A DNA stretch of 64,000 nt. Source: Aquiflexum sp. TKW24L. GTDB taxonomy: Bacteria; Bacteroidota; Bacteroidia; Cytophagales; Cyclobacteriaceae. The notes under the pieces were generated by a model. It was not told where the DNA came from and did no database searches. It saw only the letters and a list, made by a program, of their open reading frames with translations. Both the position numbers and the translations under genes were made by a program. This document shows, one piece after another, positions 54,480-62,676 of this stretch. How positions within the stretch are numbered: position 1 is the first letter of the stretch; each line of letters starts with the position of its first letter. The stretch is from NCBI RefSeq assembly GCF_023502205.1, contig NZ_JAMFLG010000020.1, forward strand, positions 30,098 to 94,097, in the 5' to 3' direction.

Positions 54480-56156
54480 TTAAACATCTTTATTTTGTTC
54501 CGTTTTGACATTAAAGGCCGGCACCTTGTAATCTTCCGGCAAGTAATTGGCAGGAATGGTGGACATATTCCCATCCCTTGCCGCTCGGTAATGCGGTGAC
54601 ATGATTTCTATTCCTCTTTCGAAAAATACATCCTGGATATTCTGGTGAAGTTCTGAGTATACCCTTGCCATCCCTATAGATTCCCGCGAGTAGGCATTTA
54701 TCTGGTAAGAAACATAGAAATCGTCCAAACTTGTCTGGAATACAAATGGACTAGGTTCTTTCAAAACCAAATCCGTTCTCATGGCTGCTTCAATCAGCGC
54801 CGCGTGGGTATCTCGCCAAAGGACGTCGTAGCCAATCGTCACAGTGGTATTGATAATCAGTCCTTCGGTTTTTGCCAAGGTGCTAAAATTTACGGTGTTC
54901 CCACTAAGGACAGAAGAATTGGGAATCGTGATTTCCTCGTTTTTGATGGTTCGGACACGGGTAACCAAAAGTGTCTTTTCCAAAACTATCCCTGCGATGT
55001 CTCCGATTTTTATCCTATCTCCGATTTTGAAAGGACGCATATAGGTAATCACCAATCCCGCGACCATATTGGCTATTGCCGTAGATGATCCAAGGGAAAA
55101 AAGGATACCGATAAAAACCGACACTCCTCTGAATACATTGGAATCTGATCCAGGCAAATGGGGGAAAATCAGCACCAAGGTGAATGCATACAACAGCACC
55201 CTAACAATGCTGTAGGTAGGCATGGCCCAATCAGAATGGAATCCGGAAAGCTTCAGTTTTTCTGCTTCAATTTCCAAAAAGATATACCTGACAAAACGGA
55301 TGAAAAAACGCATCACGATAAAAATCACCAAAATGGTAACAAGGTTAGGTAGATAATCCCAAATCGCTAGAAAAATCGACCTGAAAGGGGACCAAACCAA
55401 TCCCAACAAAGCGTCAGCCCAGCCTCTGGTAAGTGGAAAAATACTGAACCCAATGGACAAGACCGCATACCCGAGGACCACCCATAAAAACAGCCGAACT
55501 CCCCTAAGGAAAATTAGGATTACCCTCAATTCCTGCTCAGCAGTCAAAAAAGTATAGTCTTTATAGCTTAGATTTTTAAGCAATTTGTCCCTGTGGAGGG
55601 AAAGGTATTTCAAAACTCTTTTATATCCCTTATTGAGAAGCCAATAGAGAAACAAGGCTACTAATAATACTATACCTGTGTACAAGATCCTGAACAAGAG
55701 TTTGCTCAATTTGTATTCTTCAATGCCATTTTTGATTGATTGGGAAATTCGTCTCTTAGCTTCTTCGGCTATTTCATAGAGACTAAGATCATAAATGGCT
55801 GCATCCGGAGGCGATACGCTTGTCACGATGATGTCACGGTAAACAAGGTCCACGGTGTATTCAGATTCGACGATGGTCAAGGAGTCGACGCTAAAATTTG
55901 GATCTTCATATAATCTCCTGATTTTTTCAGTAATATGTTTTGCCCTTTCACTAGGAGTGGAAGTTCCCATCTTGATGTACACATAGAATATGGTGTCATT
56001 CATGATTCCCAAAACAGGGAAACCTTGGATCCCCTTGCGTAGCCCTTCCCTATCCACAGCAGTACTGTCATTTTGGGCAAAAGCAGCCAACCCAAACAGG
56101 TGAAAAATCAAAACAAAAAAGGAGCCTCTCAGAACAATCTTGTTGAATCTAGTCAT
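54480..56156 (-). CDS. MscS-family mechanosensitive channel, long form
   Basis: A 558-residue protein with a signal peptide (ending FAQ), a periplasmic N-terminal part (about 25-165) and several transmembrane helices, of which the last contains the MscS pore helix region (about 370-390, GSSTAIANMVAGLVITYMRPF). GDRIKIGDIAGIVLEKTLLVTRVRT and NSSVLSGNTVNFS are the MscS beta-domain signatures. It is expected to open under osmotic downshock in the inner membrane. It is shorter than MscK and longer than MscS. Confidence 0.92.
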   Translation of the reverse strand: MTRFNKIVLRGSFFVLIFHLFGLAAFAQNDSTAVDREGLRKGIQGFPVLGIMNDTIFYVYIKMGTSTPSERAKHITEKIRRLYEDPNFSVDSLTIVESEYTVDLVYRDIIVTSVSPPDAAIYDLSLYEIAEEAKRRISQSIKNGIEEYKLSKLLFRILYTGIVLLVALFLYWLLNKGYKRVLKYLSLHRDKLLKNLSYKDYTFLTAEQELRVILIFLRGVRLFLWVVLGYAVLSIGFSIFPLTRGWADALLGLVWSPFRSIFLAIWDYLPNLVTILVIFIVMRFFIRFVRYIFLEIEAEKLKLSGFHSDWAMPTYSIVRVLLYAFTLVLIFPHLPGSDSNVFRGVSVFIGILFSLGSSTAIANMVAGLVITYMRPFKIGDRIKIGDIAGIVLEKTLLVTRVRTIKNEEITIPNSSVLSGNTVNFSTLAKTEGLIINTTVTIGYDVLWRDTHAALIEAAMRTDLVLKEPSPFVFQTSLDDFYVSYQINAYSRESIGMARVYSELHQNIQDVFFERGIEIMSPHYRAARDGNMSTIPANYLPEDYKVPAFNVKTEQNKDV

Positions 56157-56183
56157 TTGGAAATTTAGAAAATATCAAACCAT

Positions 56184-56639
56184 TTATTGAGTGGAAGGAA
56201 GCATATTCCTGATGGCGGAGATTTTCCAGCGGCCGTCTTCTTTGATGACTACGAAAGTGCTCCACATGTTCCTGATTGAACCATCTTGGCTCTCGATCTG
56301 ATACCGTGCATCTATGATACCCACTTCCGGCAGCAGCAACCGGCACTTTTCCATTGTCAAAGTTCTGGTTCCGACATTGGTATTAGAACTCCTTTGCATC
56401 CCTTCCACAGCCTCGGAAATCCCGTCCCTCCATTCTCCGGACGAAACCAATTGATCCACCTCATCAGTCAGAATTTCTCGCAGCAAAACAGTATCCTTTT
56501 TGTCCCTCGCTTCCGAATACGAGTCTATCAGAGCTACAAATTCGCTTTTGGTTTTCTCTGTCAATTTGGTGTTTTGGGCCACCAAAAATGGAATGCTAGA
56601 AAACTGGATCAGGAAAATCAGGAATAATGATTTATTCAT
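56184..56639 (-). CDS. Exported SnoaL/DUF4440-like protein
   Basis: A 151-residue protein with a signal peptide (ending LVAQ) and an NTF2-like cone fold: EFVALIDSYSEARDKKDTVLLREILTDEV, the long MEKCRLLLPEVGIIDARYQIE strand and the closing WKISAIRNM are typical of SnoaL-like/DUF4440 proteins. Function unknown; the periplasmic version is common in Bacteroidota. It is upstream of the MscS gene on the same strand (27 bp). Confidence 0.75.
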   Translation of the reverse strand: MNKSLFLIFLIQFSSIPFLVAQNTKLTEKTKSEFVALIDSYSEARDKKDTVLLREILTDEVDQLVSSGEWRDGISEAVEGMQRSSNTNVGTRTLTMEKCRLLLPEVGIIDARYQIESQDGSIRNMWSTFVVIKEDGRWKISAIRNMLPSTQ

Positions 56640-56750
56640 GTATTTGAAAATTGGATGGGAGAAACTACGCTACAGATACCCTTGATTCTTTCACTTTAAA
56701 ACCAATTTCAATTTAAGAAATTAATACCAATTACAGGAATTCGGTACCTA

Positions 56751-57491
56751 TTATCTCTTTTTCCTGTATTCCAATACATGGAAAGCCGTCACCCTGATGG
56801 AATGGATGTCCTCCACCGTATCCAACACTGGCTGGTACTGCATGATCAACTGGTACAATATCGCCAAGTCAAATTTGCGGTTTGGAGAAATCACCACTCC
56901 GCCCAAAGTCCTGTTTTGATTGAACATTTGACTGCTTATAATATCCCCAGTATGAAACATGGTTTCATTGGCTGCCTGCCAACTGAGTTGAAAACCGTCC
57001 GGTGTTTTTGGTGGAAGCAACAAACCCTGCAATTGGATCATGTATCTCGCCCTTGTGGTATAGGCATAGATGGGCTCAGTAGATGGATACTGGATCAATT
57101 CCTGTCTAAACCGCTGCTCAAGTCTAAACCTATGTATCAATTGAAATTTAGATTTTTGAATAGTCCACTGTGCCTGCTGCCATAGCCGGTGCTCAGGCAG
57201 CCAATTGATATCGAGGTCAGATACATAGGTTCCAAACCAAGCGTATCCCGCAGTGACTCTCAATCTGCTATTTACAAAGTAATTGGCTCCGACTCTGGCG
57301 GCTGTGAGTGTGGAATTAAATGGGAAAAATCCCCGTGTCCTATAATTGACATCGAAAGTATATCCCCATTTTTCAGAAAGTCTGGTTTGGTTGTTATAAG
57401 TTAGCCAAAGCTGGGTATCTCCCTGAGAAAAGGTAAAGCTTGCTTTCAACACCGTCACCCCAAAAAACATCAACATCACTACTTTTTTCAT
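56751..57491 (-). CDS. Outer-membrane DUF2490 protein
   Basis: A 246-residue protein with a signal peptide (ending FSQ) and beta-strand-rich sequence rich in Tyr, Trp and Arg: DTQLWLTYNNQTRLSEKWGYTFDVNYR, LTAARVGANYF, RVTAGYAWFG, HRFRLEQRFR. These match DUF2490 barrels, which are small outer-membrane proteins of unknown substrate. Start ATG at 57491; a TTG two codons upstream is also in frame. Confidence 0.82.
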   Translation of the reverse strand: MKKVVMLMFFGVTVLKASFTFSQGDTQLWLTYNNQTRLSEKWGYTFDVNYRTRGFFPFNSTLTAARVGANYFVNSRLRVTAGYAWFGTYVSDLDINWLPEHRLWQQAQWTIQKSKFQLIHRFRLEQRFRQELIQYPSTEPIYAYTTRARYMIQLQGLLLPPKTPDGFQLSWQAANETMFHTGDIISSQMFNQNRTLGGVVISPNRKFDLAILYQLIMQYQPVLDTVEDIHSIRVTAFHVLEYRKKR

Positions 57492-57628
57492 AATCAAAGT
57501 AAAAGGTCACCAAAAGGATTTTTTGTAAGGTTTTATTGTAAATGGTTTAATATCCTTATGGCCCAACCCAACAAATATGTCAATTTCAAACACAATATCA
57601 TAACCATGCTTGTATGGGGATTAAAAAC

Positions 57629-57657
57629 AAAAAAGGAAGATAAACTCTTCCTTTTTT
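57629..57657. terminator. Intrinsic terminator
   Basis: AAAAAAGGAAGA (57629-57640) pairs with TCTTCCTTTTTT (57646-57657). It ends the leftward outer-membrane protein gene at 57686 (T tract on the minus strand) and would also stop rightward transcription. Confidence 0.85.
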
Positions 57658-57685
57658 CATAGAAAATCAAAGTATTTAATGCAGC

Positions 57686-58237
57686 TTAAAACCCAAAAGC
57701 AGCACCTATTTGCAGGTAAGAATTCTTGTTGCCGTTGTTGACATCCATAAACCCGTGGTGGTACCTTGCTTCTATATCAATGATAAACAGCCTGAATCCT
57801 ACCCCGATATGAACAGGCAAATCAAAAGAGCTGGTTCTGTTGGTATCATTCAAGACACTCTGACTATTGACTTCATATTTTTCCCCGATTTTAATATTGG
57901 CATTGATACCGCCTTGGGCATAAAGAGGACCAAGTTTTACCCTCAATCCAAGAGGAATGCTGAGGTAATTGATGCTTCTAAAATTGGCTTCATTGGTTCT
58001 GTGCCCGTTTTGCATGTATTCCAATCCGGTGTTCAGTCTCAACAAATCACCTACTCCAAGCTTGATGTTTTTATACCCACCTAAGTAAAAACTTCCCAAA
58101 CTACCCGCCACCTGATTCCCGTTGTTGGTAGTACTTGCCGTCTGATAACCTGCCCTCACTCCTATTCCCTGTGCATTGACCTCCAATTGCATCAATACAA
58201 GGCCCAAAAACAAAAACCCAAAAAGAAATCTTTTCAT
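57686..58237 (-). CDS. PorT/OmpW-like outer-membrane beta-barrel protein
   Basis: A 183-residue protein with a signal peptide (ending VNAQ) and repeating aromatic beta-strands: GIGVRAGYQTAS, LRLNTGLEYMQNG, YLSIPLGLRVKLG, IDIEARYHHG, ending LQIGAAFGF with the C-terminal Phe typical of barrel assembly signals. It fits the OmpW/PorT-like small barrels widespread in the phylum. Ligand unknown. ATG at 58237 chosen over an upstream frame extension. Confidence 0.8.
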   Translation of the reverse strand: MKRFLFGFLFLGLVLMQLEVNAQGIGVRAGYQTASTTNNGNQVAGSLGSFYLGGYKNIKLGVGDLLRLNTGLEYMQNGHRTNEANFRSINYLSIPLGLRVKLGPLYAQGGINANIKIGEKYEVNSQSVLNDTNRTSSFDLPVHIGVGFRLFIIDIEARYHHGFMDVNNGNKNSYLQIGAAFGF

Positions 58238-58506
58238 GTCAATAATCAATCAAAATTTTTCACCTACTCTATTGGCTTTTCGGTTTCCGCCCAAAATCCC
58301 GAACAATTTATTGATTATTGGATGCAATCAAAAGATTAATGGTATTTTTTACCTATAACCATTATAATTATAGGAAAAATATAGGTTTTTGGCAATCATA
58401 TACCTGCTTTCCAATTCACCGTCCACCATTCTTTCCTTTTTCCACTTCCCTCCTGTTGCAAATCCGCCTCGGTATCTTAAATTGGAATCCCCAAACCCAA
58501 ACCACC

Positions 58507-59916
58507 ATGGATCAAAATATCCGCTACAACCAAACTTACATCTGGCTTATCAGCATGACAGCCGCACTGGGAGGATTTCTTTTTGGGTATGACTGGGTGG
58601 TGATCGGTGGCGCCAAGCCATTTTATGAACCCTATTTCAACATCACCTCTCCGTCAGATCAGGGTTGGGGGACAAGTTCCGCGCTGATCGGATGTATGGT
58701 AGGGGCCATTCTCTGCATCGTATTGAGTGATAAGTTTGGAAGAAAAAAACTCCTGATTTTTTCAGGGTTGCTATTTTCGGTATCGGCTATCGGAACAGCA
58801 CTTGGGGACACTTTCTGGTGGTTCAACTTCTACCGTATCGTAGGTGGTGTTGCGATGGGCATTGCCCTCAACCTTTCTCCGCTGTACATAGCGGAAGTGG
58901 CGCCACCTGAGAAGCGCGGCATGTTTGTCACACTGATGCAGCTTTTGGTCATGGTCGGTGTGCTTTTGGCACAGGTCGTCAATTGGCAGATTTCACTTTT
59001 GGACAGTTCATTACCTGATAACCCGGATTTTGCGATGCTGGCGGAAAGCTGGAGCGGGCAATATGGTTGGAGGTGGATGTTTGGTGTGGAAGCCATTCCC
59101 GCAATGTTGTTTTTTGGATTGATGTTTTTTGTTCCCGAAAGCGCAAGGTGGCTTGTCAAAAACAACCAAGAGACCAAAGCAAGGAAGATTCTAGAAAAAA
59201 TCGGAGGAACCTTCTACGCAGACCTTGCCATCACCGAAATCAAATCTACTGTGAATGAAGACAGCCTTGCCAAAGTCAATTTCAAAGAACTTCTAAACAA
59301 AAGGATCATCAGGCTATTGGGAATCGGCATTTTCCTTGCCTTTCTCCAGCAATGGAGCGGATTAAATGTCGTGATTTACTATGCTGCGGACATCTTTCAG
59401 GCAGCAGGCTACACCCTCAAGCAGATGATGCTCAATATTGTGGTGATCGGCGGGGTGATGGTGCTTTCGGTGTTTATCACGATTTTTACAGTGGACCGAT
59501 TTGGGAGAAAAAAGCTCCTCTTGATAGGTACGTCAGCCATGGCCATCATCTATCTTTTTATAGGTTATTCCTTCTATACCGGGCAGGGAGGCTTGCCGGT
59601 GGTGTTTCTGGTACTTGCCAATGTCATGTTTTATTCCTTTACCCTCGCGCCGCTGCTGTGGGTAGTGTTGTCAGAGATTTTCCCTACAAGGATCCGTGGG
59701 GCTGCGATTTCCATTGCGGCATTGGCCCATTGGGTGGGAAATTTTTCCCTGACCTACACCTTTCCTACGATCAAAGAAAACTTGGGTTGGGCCAACAACT
59801 TTTGGCTGTACGGCGCTATTTGTGCCTTTGGATTTGTGGTGATCTATTTTGTCTTGCCTGAGACCAAAGGCAAAACCTTGGAGCAGATCGAAAAGGATTT
59901 TATTGGGGAAAAATAA
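58507..59916 (+). CDS. MFS sugar porter
   Basis: A 469-residue major-facilitator transporter with 12 expected helices. GGFLFGYDWVVIGGAKPFY, DKFGRKK, YRIVGGVAMGIALNLSPLYIAEVAP, PESARWLV, QQWSGLNVVIYYA, VDRFGRKKLL and PETKGKTLEQIE are the sugar-porter signatures. It probably imports a monosaccharide by proton symport; xylose-type is common. The start is ATG 58507; the upstream 63 codons are not a plausible N terminus. Confidence 0.92.
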   Translation: MDQNIRYNQTYIWLISMTAALGGFLFGYDWVVIGGAKPFYEPYFNITSPSDQGWGTSSALIGCMVGAILCIVLSDKFGRKKLLIFSGLLFSVSAIGTALGDTFWWFNFYRIVGGVAMGIALNLSPLYIAEVAPPEKRGMFVTLMQLLVMVGVLLAQVVNWQISLLDSSLPDNPDFAMLAESWSGQYGWRWMFGVEAIPAMLFFGLMFFVPESARWLVKNNQETKARKILEKIGGTFYADLAITEIKSTVNEDSLAKVNFKELLNKRIIRLLGIGIFLAFLQQWSGLNVVIYYAADIFQAAGYTLKQMMLNIVVIGGVMVLSVFITIFTVDRFGRKKLLLIGTSAMAIIYLFIGYSFYTGQGGLPVVFLVLANVMFYSFTLAPLLWVVLSEIFPTRIRGAAISIAALAHWVGNFSLTYTFPTIKENLGWANNFWLYGAICAFGFVVIYFVLPETKGKTLEQIEKDFIGEK

Positions 59917-60362
59917 AGACGTAAGGATAATGCAATGTTCTACACATTTGAGTTATCCCATCAACGTATCTTTTAATGTTAATAAGAGGCAATCTTAACA
60001 GAATGAGGATAATTAGGCCTTATAGCACTGTGCATCTTTTTATTTACTTAATTTTTAACCAATCGGAGAATTGAATTCGAGATTCGAGAATCGAGAATTT
60101 AAGCTTAAAATTTCCTCCACACCCAATTCTCTCTTCACACAACTCCCGAAATCAAAATCCCATATTTCTGGAGTTAATATCTGAGAGATACACCAGGCTG
60201 CTTTCTACAAAAATCAAAATACTCTGATTTTTTGTCTCGCCTTATTTTAAAAAAACTGCTATCAAAGCATCTCCTTTAAGTTTCCGTTAAAATTACCTGC
60301 ACTTGGTATACACCGAAAGACAACAATCCTTATTTTAGGTAAAAATTTTTAAAAACAAGAAT
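59917..60362. other. 446-bp gap with no gene
   Basis: AT-rich sequence without a recognisable coding frame. It contains three tandem heptamers TCGAGAT, TCGAGAA, TCGAGAA (60077-60097), of the same 7-bp class as at 2858-2906 and 27864-27898. Nothing else is supported. Confidence 0.6.
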
Positions 60363-60863
60363 ATGAAAACCCAAAAACCATTCAATCATCTCAAAGGAAT
60401 CATTCATGGCATCAGCAGCGACGGGAGAATCACCAGAGGCGAGTTCACCGAAATGAAACTTTGGTGCCAAGCCCATCAGAGCCTTTGTGAAGAATCTCCT
60501 TTCAAAGAATTCTTTGCTGAAGTCAAAGCGATTCTTGATGGTGGTGTGATGACCTCTGAGGAAATCATGGAACTGAAAACCATTATCAAAAACCATGAAG
60601 CTGAGCTTAGCGTCTCCGAAAGCACAGAGGCCAAAATCCAGTTTCTTCAAGGAATCTGTTATGGAATATTAGCCGATGAGGAGATCAATAAGTACGAAGT
60701 CACTGTACTTAAAAAGTGGCTGGAGGAAAATAGTACGGTGCTCGGCCGATCCCCATTCAAAGAAATGCATGCTTTATTGTCAAGAGTGATGGAAGATGGG
60801 AATGTTGATATCAAAGAAGAAAAAGAACTTAAAAAATACTTTTTGGAGGTGATGGAAATGTAG
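60363..60863 (+). CDS. Two-repeat TerB-like helical protein
   Basis: A 166-residue soluble protein built from two related halves (about 1-80 and 85-166). Each half has L-K/Q-G-I-x-H/Y-G-I-x-x-D-x-x-I/E, then K-x-W/L, P-F-K-E, and a helix with D-G-x-V/x-x-x-E-E. The D-G-x-I-x-x-x-E pattern is typical of TerB-like and tellurite-resistance/DUF533 helical repeats, which often bind metal. A similar module appears fused to BRCT domains in some bacterial nucleases. Function here is unknown; it is a stand-alone gene. Confidence 0.6.
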   Translation: MKTQKPFNHLKGIIHGISSDGRITRGEFTEMKLWCQAHQSLCEESPFKEFFAEVKAILDGGVMTSEEIMELKTIIKNHEAELSVSESTEAKIQFLQGICYGILADEEINKYEVTVLKKWLEENSTVLGRSPFKEMHALLSRVMEDGNVDIKEEKELKKYFLEVMEM

Positions 60864-60924
60864 GGAAGGTTCTGGAAGGAAGGTAGTGTGTAAAATAAAA
60901 TAAATCTGAGATAAATAAAGAATT

Positions 60925-61002
60925 TTAATGGCTATCCCCCGTATCCAATTCCCTAAGTACTCCCGGCTAGATATTAATGTATTTGATTGTGGCCTGTCTC
61001 AT
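60925..61002 (-). pseudogene. hipA/hipS N-terminal stump
   Basis: Directly overlapping the stop of the HipB-type gene as ATGA, minus-strand ATG at 61002 opens a frame M-R-Q-A-T-I-K-Y-I-N-I, a TAG, then P-G-V-L-R-E-L-D-T-G-D-S-H and a TAA. This matches the conserved start of HipA N-terminal domains (HipS in three-gene HipBST loci), which usually read MRQA...V-x-x-x-G-x-L...G. Only about 25 codons out of 100 (HipS) or 400 (HipA) remain, with a nonsense codon inside, so the toxin half is lost. Confidence 0.65.
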
Positions 61003-61202
61003 GGTAATTTCTCATTAACAGGACCCAATACATGACCAAACATCTGCAAGACCTGATTTACTTTTGACAGACTGAGATTGTCTTTTCCTTGCTCGATCTT
61101 TCTGATGACCGTCAAGGCAACGCCAGATTTCATAGCCAATTCCTCCTGCGTTAGCTTGGAAAGTTTTCGTCTACTTTTGACAAATTCGGAAATTGAGTTC
61201 AT
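60999..61202 (-). CDS. hipB: HipB-type/Xre-family antitoxin or orphan regulator
   Basis: A 67-residue helix-turn-helix protein: SISEFVKSRRKLSKLTQEELAMKSGVALTVIRKIEQGKDNLSLSKVNQVLQMFG, given here as SRRKLSKLTQEELAMKS and VIRKIEQG, is a standard HTH-3 domain and typical of HipB/Y4mF antitoxins. It lacks a toxin next to it except for a stump. The ATG at 61202 is preferred to 61220 because a TATTTTTG -7 box (minus strand, 61229-61222) places the transcript start after 61220. It is flanked by an inverted-repeat operator. Confidence 0.8.
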   Translation of the reverse strand: MNSISEFVKSRRKLSKLTQEELAMKSGVALTVIRKIEQGKDNLSLSKVNQVLQMFGHVLGPVNEKLP

Positions 61203-61214
61203 TTCTATATGTAT

Positions 61215-61254
61215 TTGCATACAAAAATAGATATTTTAATCTTATTATATGCAA
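61215..61254 (-). promoter_or_regulatory. hipB promoter and inverted-repeat operator
   Basis: TTGCATA (61215-61221) and its inverted copy TATGCAA (61248-61254) flank the promoter: on the minus strand the -7 box TATTTTTG is at 61229-61222 and TTGC at 61254-61251 could be the -33 element. HipB-type proteins repress their own promoters by binding such dyads, so this fits autoregulation. Confidence 0.5.
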
Positions 61255-61346
61255 TTAGATATAATTTTAAGGAATCCATAAGTTCTGTTTTATGTATGTT
61301 GGCAATGATGTCAGTGAAAGCGTTAATTCAAAGTAACTCAATGTTG

Positions 61347-61494
61347 GAGACTGAAATGTCTGGAACATCCCTGCCCGACGACAGGCGGGGGTCTTCCGAC
61401 TTCGTCCCGATAGCTATCGGGATTCCCTGCCTACCGTAGGCAGGCGTCCCAACTGAAGTAGATTATTGGTTAACTGGCAAAGAAGCGTATGTCC
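61347..61494 (+). repeat. Dispersed repeat element, copy A (most complete)
   Basis: Contains CTGAAATGTCTGGAACATCC, three palindromes (CCTGCCCGACGACAGGCGGG, perfect CCCGATAGCTATCGGG at 61406-61421 and perfect CCTGCCTACCGTAGGCAGG at 61426-61444), GTCTTCCGACTTC before them, and the end TTATTGGTTAACTGGCAAAG. Copies B, C and D share parts in the same order. It fills the gap between hipB and the YdeI-like gene; the remaining bases (61255-61346 and 61495-61532) show nothing more. Confidence 0.7.
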
Positions 61495-61532
61495 AATATT
61501 TCTGTTTATACCTCAAAAAAGTCCATTCTCCA

Positions 61533-62129
61533 CTACCCCTCATTTTTCGGTCCGCGAAATTGCTTGGGCTTAAGCCTTTGGGCGGCAAGCTCCACTATCT
61601 CGGTGATACGGTTTTGCCGGGTTTCGGGTCTTTTGGCCAAGGCAAGCCATTGCAGAATATTGCGTTTGTCTGACCTGCTTAAGCTTAAAAAGTAATCTTT
61701 GGCTTGAGGCATTTTCTTGAATTCCGATTCCAAATCCTCAGGAATAATCAGGGCCTCCGCCCCATCCAAAATTGTCCAGGAGCCATTTTGTTTGGCGATT
61801 GCTATGGACCGAAAACCAGCCTCTGTCATCAATCCCTCGGCTACAAGCCGCTCTATTTTTTCTTTGTTGATCCTTGACCAGACAGAGTTGGGTTTCCGTC
61901 TGCTAAAAAACTGCATGAATTTCTCATCGTCAATAGGCATTTGTTTGCTGTCTATCCAGCCAAAACAAAGCGCTTCATCCACTGCATCCGCGTAGGCGAC
62001 AGTCGGAGCATTGGATTTCTTTTTGTAGTAAATGATCCAAATGGATTGCTTTTTATCATGGTGTTCCTGTAGCCAATCCCGCCACTCCTGCCTGGTTTTG
62101 GGATAGAATGTTTCTAAAGCTTTTTCCAT
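61533..62129 (-). CDS. YdeI/OmpD-associated family protein
   Basis: A 198-residue cytosolic protein. FYPKTRQEWRDWLQEHHDKKQSIWIIYYKK, AVDEALCFGWIDSK, FSRRKPNSVWSRINKEKIERL and the RRAR-like RNILQWLALAKRPETRQNRI (shown partly as RSDKRNILQWLA) are typical of the YdeI family, with a DUF1905-like tail region. Function is not established; described members affect resistance to bacteriocins or are regulated with outer-membrane porins. It is monocistronic. Confidence 0.88.
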   Translation of the reverse strand: MEKALETFYPKTRQEWRDWLQEHHDKKQSIWIIYYKKKSNAPTVAYADAVDEALCFGWIDSKQMPIDDEKFMQFFSRRKPNSVWSRINKEKIERLVAEGLMTEAGFRSIAIAKQNGSWTILDGAEALIIPEDLESEFKKMPQAKDYFLSLSRSDKRNILQWLALAKRPETRQNRITEIVELAAQRLKPKQFRGPKNEG

Positions 62130-62141
62130 GATGAATATGAA

Positions 62142-62297
62142 TTAGAGTAGATTATTCAAATCCTGCATTCCAATTATTGCCATAATCTCAACCACATTGT
62201 CGGTAATTCTGAAGTAAATGGTATCAGAGCCAACTCCATAATGATGAATGCAAATCAAGTCCTATTTGCCTGCATTACTTAGTCTATAATCAGCCAT
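62142..62297 (-). pseudogene. ParE toxin relic: nonsense codon plus internal deletion
   Basis: From an ATG that overlaps the ParD stop, the minus strand reads M-A-D-Y-R-L-S-N-A-G-K, TAG, D-L-I-C-I-H-H-Y-G-V, then G-S-D-T-I-Y-F-R-I-T-D-N-V-V-E-I-M-A-I-I-G-M-Q-D-L-N-N-L-L and TAA. The first part is the start of a ParE toxin and the last is its end (I-Y-F-R-I-...-V-E-I-M-A-I-I-G-x-Q-D). About 40-45 central residues expected between them are missing, and a stop codon precedes the junction. The frame is otherwise kept. The toxin cannot be functional. Confidence 0.8.
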
Positions 62298-62529
62298 TGA
62301 GTCTGGACTTTGACTCTTTTAAAATCATCTCTTTGGAATCAGTAGTAAATCCGTCTATTTCGGATTTTTCTAGCTTGGCCCTAAGCCAGTCAATAGTAGC
62401 CTGCTGTTTTCTCGCCTGTCTCACCAAATCGTTGACAAGTTCACTTTTGCTTGAATATTCCTCGTTTTCAATTTGCGATTTTAACCATTCATCATTTGGT
62501 TTCGAGAAAGATATACTTTGTCTTGCCAT
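62290..62529 (-). CDS. parD: ParD/CopG-type antitoxin
   Basis: A 79-residue ribbon-helix-helix antitoxin: ARQSISFSKPNDEWLKSQIENEEYSSKSELVNDLVRQAR (shown as SISFSKPND and SKSELVNDLVR) is the RHH part, and the C-terminal tail would bind the ParE toxin. It is intact although its toxin partner is broken. The ATG at 62529 is preferred to 62577. It probably still represses the promoter through the perfect palindrome at 62540-62561. Confidence 0.88.
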   Translation of the reverse strand: MARQSISFSKPNDEWLKSQIENEEYSSKSELVNDLVRQARKQQATIDWLRAKLEKSEIDGFTTDSKEMILKESKSRLNG

Positions 62530-62539
62530 AGCCTTGTCT

Positions 62540-62561
62540 TTTGGTGTAAAATTACACCAAA
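62540..62561. promoter_or_regulatory. Perfect palindromic operator of parD
   Basis: TTTGGTGTAA-AA-TTACACCAAA, a perfect 10-bp inverted repeat with a 2-bp centre, 11 bp upstream of the parD start. RHH antitoxins bind such dyads in their own promoters. Confidence 0.7.
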
Positions 62562-62676
62562 TATGAATCAAAATCAATTTTATGGTGATAGAAAGGTGTA
62601 GATGAAATCTACTCCTAGTCGCCTTACAGACTCTTCGATGGCCTGGACCTAATACTTTCCAACAATAATCAAACCC

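Noticed and set aside
58318..58506. N-terminal extension of the sugar porter
   Set aside because: The MFS signature starts right after ATG 58507; upstream codons look like untranslated sequence.
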